Origin: Leucosporidium creatinivorum
Lineage: Eukaryota > Basidiomycota > Microbotryomycetes > Leucosporidiales > Leucosporidiaceae
Direction: 5' to 3'
DNA length: 64,000 nucleotides
Assembly: GCA_001600635.1 (NCBI GenBank)
Contig: BCKL01000011.1
Span: 621,383 to 685,382 of the forward strand
The position numbers and the translations under genes are program-made. The notes below the pieces were generated by a model, which saw only the letters and a list, made by a program, of their open reading frames with translations, was not told the origin of the DNA and did no database searches. Below, in pieces: positions 56,404 through 64,000 of the stretch (positions are counted from its first letter, which is position 1; each line of letters opens with the position of its first letter).

Positions 56404-58989
56404 TCAGTTGACCGCCTCGACCTTGCCATGCTTCTCAGCGTGCTCAACGTCCCTCGTCGCCGGGGCATCCACCTCGGCGCGAGCCAGCTCGAGCAATCCT
56501 CCCAAGTCGCGAGGACCATGGAAGTGCTTGCGACCTTGAAAGATCCAGGTGAATGCAGCAATAATTGCGACGACACCGAATACGGCGATAGCGTCTGTTT
56601 CAGAGGGAGAAGGGTCAGCCATGGGCGCCGAAGCTCGGCGACGGCTGTTTTACTCACAGTTCATGTTCGACGCTGTGGCAGGGTACTCAGGGGGGAAGAT
56701 GAAAAATGCTGTAGTAAAAATTGTAAAGACAAGACCGATAATGTTGGCTGTACGGCCGAGGATGGGCCCCATGTAGAGGGTGGGCTCGGGGAAAGAGGGC
56801 GGGCGGAGGAGATGGCGGCCACGGATGAGGAGTAGGGCTACAGGGATAGAGTAGGAGACGTTGAGAAGTACGACAGAGGCGGAGAGGATGGCGTTGAGGG
56901 CGGAAGCCGAGGGGATGTAGAGGACGCCGAAGATGAGGACCAGAGTCGAGGTGAGAAGGACGGCGTTGTCGGGCACGCCGGTGCGCTCGTTCATGCGGGC
57001 GAAGAAGGGCGAGAAAGGAAGTCCTTTGCTCATGCAGATCATCAGCACCACGTACTTTCGGCCACAGAGGGGGAAGGGGAGAGCTCACCTCCGTCGCGGG
57101 CGAAGGCGTAGGTCATACGAGAAGCTCCGCAGAGAATTCCCTGGGCCGCGAACATCATACTGACGATGGGAAAGACACCAAGGCAAATGGTACCGGGGAT
57201 GGAGCCTATAGGTCGATGCGCACGTCAGCGAAGGCCATTCGGTGATGTTCCCGTCCGCGCCACGAGAGCACGAGCGACTCACCGGTAGCCTGGTTGATAG
57301 CACCAAGAAGAGCCCCAGCACTGGACGAGATGACGCCCTCAACGTCCTTGATGCAGAAGAGAAGGCAGATGAGGAAGACGAAGGAGGAGGACGATCCGAT
57401 AATGACGGCGAGGACCATGGCCTTGGGGGCGTTGATGTGAGGCTGGGGCATCTCCTCGACCATCTGTTGACATCAAGGGCAACATCCGAGGTCAGCCTTC
57501 CTCTCGAAGCAGCAGTGAGCGAAGCCCGGCGCTCGGCGCTCGGCTCCGATGCTCGTCAAGGGAAAATTACGCACGTGTGAGACAGCGTCATATCCAGTGA
57601 GTCCGAAAGACGACTGGAGAAGTCCGAGAATCCATGCGACTCCGTTGTTCCATCCCGTCTCGTTGATGTAGGTCGCGAAGACGAAGTCGCCGGACTGGTA
57701 GTTGCCAGAGGAGCAGGCGAGGCAGGTCACAGCGATGACAGCGGCTCCAGCCAGAGACCTGTAATGCAGCATGATAGAGTAGTTAGCAGCTGCATCGAGA
57801 CCTGAGAGCAGTGCAGAGCATTGCGAGAATCATTATCGCCGAGCAGCGCCGAGAGTTACTCACCAGCTGATAGCAGACTTGTTGAGGAAGGGCAGGATGC
57901 GGATACCGTAGATGTTCAATAGGGTGGCGATGCAGGTGTAACCGATGTACACTACATACACCTGATAGCGCTCGGGCTCATACTCGGCGTGAGTGAGCCC
58001 CCAAGCGCCGGTGATGAGAGAACCAGCAAGCGAGCCAGTCGTGGCCATCAAGGCCCACCATCCGCTGCGTTTCAAGATCGTCAGTCCTGTCCACTCAACG
58101 CCTCATGAGCTACTCACGCGCAGGCGAACCATCCGGTCACGAAGGAGATGAAGGGCGCCCACTCGGCGGGGGCGAGGAGAGCTGCCCAGTGGTAAGGTCC
58201 TCCCGAGGTGCAGTAGACGTGACAGATCTCGGCTGTGACGGGGTTGAGAGAGAGGGTGAGATGAGTGGGAGCAGGAAGGGGGTGGAGGGTCGGCGAAAGA
58301 GGCAAGAAGTCAGCGAGGTGGGCGCCAGGCGCGGTATGCTACTACTCACCGAGACTGGCGGCCATTGCGAGGTTGCCAATGAAACTAGGAATGATACCCC
58401 AGATGCTGAGCGAGAGTGGGTCAGCAACGGGGGCGAGAGGCTTCAAGAAACGTTCGCCGAACTCACACAGCGACAGGTCCTCCCGAAGGAAGGGCTACGG
58501 ACAGACTGGTGGCCATCGCGGTCCAACTGTTTAAGACGGTGTAGCCGACTGCGAAAAAAGGGGTTAGAAGGTCGCTAAACAAACAAGAACAGCCGTTCTC
58601 GGCAGCACTCACGACCCTGCGAAGGCAAAGACGTTAGCTCACTTTTCTCAGCGACGGGAAGCTGCAGCAGCTACTCACAATGATGGAAAGCATCCCAAAG
58701 TTGCGAGGGGCCGACCCCACTTGCGCCACCCTACCAACCACAAATATCTCTCGTTAGCGACGCGTTTTTGAGGAGAGCGAAGCAACCTCGGCTCAAGTGC
58801 AGAGACCCTCTCCGTCTTTGCTCGACCGCCGCGACGGGAGCAGGAGGGCGTCGAGCAGGCTGGAAACCAAACGCACCTGGTTGCTTCGGTAATCTCATTG
58901 CGAGTGAAGGTCTTGTTCACCGAGGGGCGGCGCTGAGGAGCGGCGTCATTCTCCTGCGAAATGCCCTCGACTGAAGAGCTGGCGGCCAT
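56404..58989 (-). CDS. APC-superfamily amino acid/choline/GABA permease
   Basis: Plasma-membrane or vacuolar transporter with about 12 helices. The start MAASSSVEGISQENDAAPQR is followed by the cytosolic stretch SVNKTFTRNEITEAT. Then come the family block SGGPYHWAALLAPAEWAPFI and SFVTGWFACAGWWALMATTG. Later helices include VYVVYIGYTCIATLLNIYGI, WILGLLQSSFGLTGYDAVSH, VEEMPQPHINAPKAMVLAVI and MMFAAQGILCGASRMTYAFA with the RDGGLPFS turn. The C-terminus is YAIAVFGVVAIIAAFTWIFQ, then a charged tail ending HGKVEAVN. About 11 introns, roughly 560-590 residues. It resembles the fungal HNM1/UGA4-type branch; the substrate is uncertain. Confidence 0.9.
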
Positions 58990-59309
58990 CCTGCGAGTTT
59001 GGCGGCGATAGAAGGGGGGAAGGCGAGGAGAGGAGAGAAGCAGAGAGAACCAGGGGAAGAGATTGTTAACGGACTTTTGGCGAAAGAACAACTGATGGCG
59101 GGGGACCAAGTCGAGAAAGATTTAGAGGCCGAGGGCTAAGTTGGTCGAACCACACTTCATTCATCCCCCGAGGGTCCCCTTGCCGTAATCGACCGCATCG
59201 GCAGCCGAAGCGCGAGAAAAAGCCCTCAGGATCAGGTGCGAGAAGGAGCTGGCCGAGCTGGCCGAGGGCGGCGCCGAAGGGTCAATATCTGCGTTGGGTG
59301 CAACGTTCT
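58990..59309. other. Intergenic, permease promoter and NDUFAF7 3' UTR
   Basis: About 320 bases. A short direct repeat GAGCTGGCCGAGCTGGCCGAG lies near 59248. No gene seen. Confidence 0.5.
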
Positions 59310-61254
59310 TTACAGGATAAAAGCAGCGTTACGATAGCTATCGAGCATGGGGTTGCTCCCATCCCGCACTCGGGTCATCTCCGTCTCTCCCCACCGCTCG
59401 AGGAACTCGCCATGCTCGAGCACCGTCAAGCCTCGGACTGCCACCTTGCCAGATCCTTCCTCTCCTCTCCTACTCAGCAGCTTGGTAGCTTCTAGAGCAG
59501 GGCTCGGTGCGCCTCGCCGGACATGAGGCGAGAAATAGTCGGCGCCGACGCGTGGTGAAGCTGACGAAGCGATGGGAGATGGCTGCGCCGAGGGAGAAGG
59601 CGACATGACCAGGGAGTAGAGGTCGCGAAGGAGGTGAAAGTCGGTGGGAAAGAAGATGTCAAAGAATCCTGGCTGGACGAGGTAGGTGGTGCAGGCGACG
59701 GTCTGCGAGAACGCGAGGGAGGAAGAGTCAGAGAAACGCCGAGAGAAGGTCAGCAGACACGACTCACCTCGCCCTCGTAACGAGTCTGTACCACGGGAGC
59801 CGTCTTGCCCGGAATAGCATCGGGTAATGACGAGAAGTCGGAGAAGAGGATGCGATGATGAGGAAACTTGTCGCGGAGGATGTCGAGGAGCATGAGCTGC
59901 TTTGTCGGAAGGAACTCGGGAGGTGTGAGGTTGGGGGCGAAGGGAATGGACGAGTAGATTTTGCGAAGAAGAGGAGAGGCGGCGAGGAGGGGGTTGAGGA
60001 GGTCGGACCGTCGCTGGCGAGGCGACGGGAGGCGAGAGCGGAGCTGGAGGTAGCGCGCAATGAGGGGGTCGCTGACGGGCTCGTACAGCTCGGTGTAGTC
60101 CCCAGTGGAGTCAATTGCCACAACGCATTGATGCGGCTCATGGTCGACCGTCGTGTAGCGGACCACGTCGTGAGAGAAGTTGTCCTGCAAAGGCCGAGGG
60201 AGGTCACTTCGGCGCTCCTCCGCCGCCAGGACACGATCAAACTCACCAGTACCTCCATGGCGAGGAAGAAGCACGGTTCCGGAACCACTCTCTCCCAGTC
60301 GAAAATGCTGCCTCCCAGCACCTCGACCTTGTCGGCGTGACCCTTGCGCTTGGCCGGCCCCTTGAGCGAAGCCTTGCCGTCTCCTCCCCTCGCCCTGCCC
60401 TTCTGCAGCCCTTGCAGCCGCTCACTGATCTCGACAATGCGGTAGCGAGTGCGCTCGTACACCTCGGGCTCCTCGTCGGCGATGTAGTCAAGGATGTCGC
60501 CCATGAGGGTACCGTTTCCGGCTCCGATCTCGTAGATGATGAGGTCCTCGTAGGGGTAGAGGTTGAGCTTGTACTCGGAGACGAGGAAGCGTGCGATGGC
60601 TCGACCGTACCAAGGCTGTCGAAGAGCAAGGATCAGCAAAGCGCCGAGCAATCGGGGGGAGACGAGGCAACGGACCTTGAACAGCTCGGTCGGCGTATGC
60701 CACACCTGGCGACCTGGCCCGCCCGATACACCTCCCGTCGTCCCTTCAAACTCGCCATACCGCCTCGCAATCTCAAACTCGAACTCGGTCGAGTTCCGCA
60801 TCTTGGGAAAGTCGAACCCCTCCGCTCGCGCCAATGGTCCTCCTCCTGCTGCTCCTGCGCCTGCTCCAGCCACACCCTTACCCTTAGCATGCTTGCCAGC
60901 GACCTCATCCGGATCAAAGATGACAGCCTGGGTCGAGAAGTAGCCGTAATGCGGGTTGTAGAGGCAGTCGTCGATGAAGTCGCGCGCGAGCATCTTTACT
61001 CGTCGTGGGGGCGTCTTGCGGTTGGCGAGCTCCTTGGCGGTGACCATCTTGTAGGACGCTACATCCGGGTCGGGCGTCGAGTCGAACGGATTCGAGACGT
61101 AGTTGAAGCGAGCTTCCTTGCCTTGCGCGCTCGTTGCTGAGGGTTTGGGCTTCGACTTGAGCGAGATGGAGGATGAGGCGAAAGGGCGTGTTTGAGCGAG
61201 AGATGTAGATGCGAAAGAAGCCAGCTGCCGGCTTTGGTGCAGTCGACTCCGCAT
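59310..61254 (-). CDS. NDUFAF7: NDUFAF7/MidA-family protein arginine methyltransferase, mitochondrial
   Basis: SAM-dependent enzyme that methylates a complex I subunit during assembly in mitochondria. The N-terminus MRSRLHQSRQLASFASTSLA is a typical presequence. Family motifs follow: ARDFIDDCLYNPHYGYFSTQ (the NDUFAF7 opening block), RNSTEFEFEIARRYGEF, TPTELFKPWYGRAIARFLVS, LIIYEIGAGNGTLMGDILDY (SAM-binding GxGxG) and RYRIVEISERLQGLQK. Then come PCFFLAMEVLDNFSHDVVRY and LPTKQLMLLDILRDKFPHHR. The last exons carry TTYLVQPGFFDIFFPTDFHL and a Ser-rich loop, ending LDSYRNAAFIL. An insertion rich in Gly/Ala (KGVAGAGAGAAGGGPLARAE) is lineage-specific. About 580 residues. Another complex I gene starts at 63921. 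Confidence 0.93.
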
Positions 61255-61421
61255 TTGGAACGAGCCAGCGATGCGGCGGGAGGGGAAGCAGCGGCCGGGA
61301 CTTCGGCGAGACCAAGGGTCACCTTTGAGCGAGTGTATAGAATGCTATTGATCAGGGATCAGGACTACGAAGCAAGAGGGAGAATCTACAACAAAAAAGC
61401 ACGTCCAACAATCCAAGTCCA

Positions 61422-63613
61422 TCATTCCAATCTGACCCTCTTCTCCTCGCTCTCACCGTCGACCACCCTCTCCGGCGACCTCGACCTCGACCTCGATCCT
61501 CCCTCGGTCAACGGCACCCTCAATCCACCTTCCGTCGCCCTCTGCAAGTCACTCGAACTGCCTCCTTCGCTCCCGTCGCCCTCCTCATACGCCTGCCGAA
61601 CCAGCTGCACCCACTTCGCCTCGCGATTTGCCCCGGGGAAGAGCCAAGCATGACTCTCCGAGACCCTCTCCGGCTCCACCTCCTCCACAACGACCTTGGG
61701 TTCCTCTTCCGCGACCAGTCCCTCCAGCTTGGCGGGTACGGGCGGCGCAGGTAGCTTGTAGGAATCGCCGAGCTTGGAGCAAAGGTGCTTGACGATGGTG
61801 TCGCCGTCGCCGAGGAGCACGATATCAAAGTTGGCGTGGCCGATGGGGTCGCGGTTGATGAGGATTTGAGGGATGGAGTGTGGGAGGTGCGAGACGATTT
61901 GCGCGACGGGAGAGACCTGTTCGGCGAAGGCTTGAGCGTCAGCCAGAGCGGCGAGGAACGAGGAGAGGCCACCATACCCGAAGCGAGGTACCGATGACAA
62001 TCAGCAGATCCACCTCCTCGCGATCTTCAAGCAAACGGTGGTCGAACTCGTCCGAGAGCATCTCGCTGCGAAACGAAGGGGTTAGCCATCGGTCGTCGTC
62101 TCGTCGCAAACAGCGCACTCACCCAAAGAAGACGATATCCGGCTTGACCAACGGCTTGCCCTCCCACTCGCTCACATATCCCCTCTCGTCCTCATCATCA
62201 TCCTCGAACGCCTTGCTGTTGGCACTCCACTTCTCGGGCGACTTCTTCGGCGGAGGCGCGTTACGTTCCTTCTCCTCGTCGATGGCGGTGCAGAGTGGGC
62301 AGAGAGGGACTCGAGAAGCGAAAACGTCGGCTTCGATGGCGGAGCCGGGGAACTTGGTGCGGCAGCGGAGGCAGGAGGCCGTCGCGAAGGAGCCTGAGGG
62401 AGGGCGTCAGCCGTGGGCTACGGAGGTCGTGAGTGAAGTTTCGTACCATGACAGTTGAGCATACGCTTGACACCAATCTGCTCGAAGAGGCCGTCGATGT
62501 TTTGAGCTGTGAGGGAGGCGGGTCAGCGAGCAGTAGTGAAGTTCGGCGGCGAAGACTGACTGTAGTTGCGAAGCAGCTTGTCGTTGTTCTCGAGCATCTT
62601 GACGAAACGATGACACGGCGATGGTACAAAGTTGCTCGGGTAGATCTCCTTTAGGTGGGTAGCGAGTCAGCTCTTTCCTTCGCAGCGCGAGTTGAAGCTC
62701 GGCGCACTTTCGCGAACGAGTAGAACACGTTGGGCTTCTCCTTGAAGTACGGCAGGTCGAACATCTGTGGGCGAGTATGTCAATAGTGTCGCTGTAAGAC
62801 CAGAGGCAGGCGAGAGCGCACCTGCTGAGGGTCGTCGAGCTCCCAGTGCTCCTCCTTGAGCCGAGCGTACAGGCCTGTCGGACTTCGGAAGTCAGGGATA
62901 CCGCAGGAGGTCTGTAGGAGGGATGGTGAGCGAAACCTGATCATTCTGAAAAGCTTCTGTTAACTGACCGAGACTCCAGCGCCTGTGAGGACCAGGATCT
63001 TCTTGGATTTGGCGATGAGAGCGACGGCATCGTCGACGGTGTTGTACTCCTCGAGCTTGTCTCGGGCGCGTAGTCTGCGAGGGCAAAGGTCAGCGCTAGG
63101 ACTCACTCGAAGCTACCCCGACTTACACTCGCGAGCAAGTGACCTTGAGCACTCGGAGTTGGTCTTGCAGCGGAGTCTCGGGCGACTGGCGACACGTGCG
63201 AAGCGGGTTAGCGGGCGTCTCGAGGTTCATGAGGGCGCCGGTTACTCACAATGAGTACACCAAAAGCTAGAAGAAGCTTGGGAATGGGCATCTGGTGTAC
63301 CTCGACGTAATGCTTGACGAAGGCGAAGAGCCCCCGCTCCTTGAGGAAGGAGATCATCTCGTCTGCTTCCTCTTGTGTGAAGGCGGCCTCGGCTGTGGCA
63401 ATATCAATACTAGGTGAGCATCATACGCGTACCGGAAGTGACAAGCGACGACTTACAAGCCGCCAAAATCGCATCCCAGTCCTCCTCGTCGCCTCCGTCC
63501 TCCGAGCCCGACTCCGAGTCGATGTCCTGGAAGCTGACACCTGGAGGTAAAGGAGGGAAATTCTGAGGCTCGACCGTCTCGACCACACGAGTCGAGTCGA
63601 GCTCGGAAGGCAT
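61422..63613 (-). CDS. SIR2: Sir2-type NAD-dependent histone deacetylase (class I sirtuin)
   Basis: Nuclear deacetylase for silent chromatin, Sir2/Hst1/SIRT1 branch. The start MPSELDSTRVVETVEPQNFP leads through an acidic stretch to MISFLKERGLFAFVKHYVEV and HQMPIPKLLLAFGVL, typical of the nuclear class. The catalytic core has ILVLTGAGVSTSCGIPDFRS, RNYTQNIDGLFEQIGV, the catalytic His in NCHGSFATASC, zinc ligands CLRC and CPLC, PDIVFFGEMLSDEFDHRL, LIVIGTSLRVSPVAQIVSHL and PQILINRDPIGHANFDIVLL. An acidic insert (NSKAFEDDDEDERGYVSEW) follows the second zinc pair. The tail is Glu/Ser/Arg-rich, ending ESEEKRVRLE. About nine exons, roughly 570 residues. It fits functionally with the Clr4 and HP1 genes in this window. 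Confidence 0.95.
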
Positions 63614-63920
63614 GTCGAAGCAGAGCACAAGGTGATGGTAAGAGCTCAAGCCTTGAAATGCGATTCGAAATGCAGCCTTACTGGTCTCGCTTTCTCCATT
63701 TCTATTGTCTCCTACCACCACCTCACCTCAGTACTAGTGAGCTTCCTCCCCCGCCTGCTCGCCCTGCACCCCTACAGATTCGCAAGCCGTCGCTTTAGCG
63801 TCCAGCTCGAAGCTCTCTCTGCTGAGCCGCTCGAGCATCCAGCTGGCTCGCACCTCGGCTTACAGGCCTACAAACTCGCACTACACAAGCTAATCTACTC
63901 CTCTACAACTTAGCTTCATC
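63614..63920. promoter_or_regulatory. Divergent promoter interval, SIR2 / complex I subunit
   Basis: About 307 bases between the two starts. No TATA box or other element could be assigned. Confidence 0.5.
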
Positions 63921-64000
63921 ATGTCGGGCACTACCAAGGTCAACGACCTCCAAACCAGCTACCCTCTCATCGACGCCGACCCCGCCGCCAGCCGAGTGAT
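63921..64000 (+). CDS. NADH-ubiquinone oxidoreductase 21-kDa-type subunit, 3' partial
   Basis: The last 80 bases encode MSGTTKVNDLQTSYPLIDAD then PAASRVI before the window ends. The YPLIDADP motif followed by a Ser-Arg-Val is the start of the fungal complex I 21-kDa accessory subunit domain. The ATG is preceded by TCATC. Only 26 residues are visible, so the call rests on this motif. It would be an inner-membrane accessory protein of complex I. Confidence 0.6.
   Translation, partial: MSGTTKVNDLQTSYPLIDADPAASRV

Overview
This window is nuclear DNA from an intron-dense, GC-rich fungus, most likely a basidiomycete yeast of the red-yeast/smut lineage (Pucciniomycotina, Microbotryomycetes-like). 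The evidence is the gene content (class-2 mitochondrial DHODH, cytochrome b5-acyl-CoA dehydrogenase fusion, TFIIIC90, CENP-A, HP1, App1) and the splicing style. Introns are mostly 50-130 nt, with GTGAGT-type donors and a GCTGAC-type branch site shortly before the acceptor. I assign the lineage by inference, not by a database match.

Layout. 1-1244: 3' part of an ArsB/NhaD-type permease. 1965-2050: an intron-bearing tRNA-Pro(AGG). 2627-3257: an F-box-like gene fragment. 3521-8617: a very large SUV39/Clr4-type H3K9 methyltransferase, flanked by a 250-bp inverted repeat (2627-2875 and 9169-9416). 9424-19208: DHODH, alanine-glyoxylate aminotransferase and a DUSP-USP deubiquitinase, all on the plus strand. 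19428-21027: a Gfo/Idh/MocA oxidoreductase (minus). 21569-24968: TFIIIC 90-kDa-type subunit (plus). 25250-26838: NASP/Sim3 histone chaperone (minus), divergent from a PB1 plus five-ZZ protein (26990-31589). 31968-34670: a membrane-anchored TPR protein. 34927-35726: CENP-A (minus). 36550-38778: WRNIP1/Mgs1 ATPase. 39044-40481: HP1/Swi6 (minus). 40889-43267: cytochrome b5-acyl-CoA dehydrogenase. 43502-46274: two tandem PQ-loop membrane proteins. 46579-49542: App1 phosphatidate phosphatase. 49804-50494: Sec72. 50886-51656: a Ser-rich orphan. 52030-53106: a THEM6-like thioesterase. 53224-55969: a probable nuclear-basket nucleoporin. 56404-58989: an APC permease. 59310-61254: NDUFAF7. 61422-63613: Sir2. 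63921 to the end: the start of a complex I 21-kDa-type subunit.

How the genes relate. Writer (Clr4), reader (HP1), deacetylase (Sir2), centromeric histone (CENP-A), a CENP-A/H3 chaperone of the NASP/Sim3 family and a TFIIIC subunit (boundary factor in other fungi) all lie within 60 kb. They are interleaved with unrelated metabolic genes and do not form an operon-like block. The most striking detail is inside the methyltransferase. Its long disordered N-terminus carries five ARKS/RKST motifs, three of them packed in residues 572-602, and two of these reproduce the H3K9 neighbourhood (TARKSTG; RKSTGGAP). This is a candidate built-in histone mimic that could be automethylated and bound by the HP1 chromodomain.

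I saw no transposon, virus-like element, CRISPR array or rRNA gene. Two ambiguous bases (32573, 34487) and one apparent one-base frame slip in the Clr4-type gene suggest draft-level sequence.
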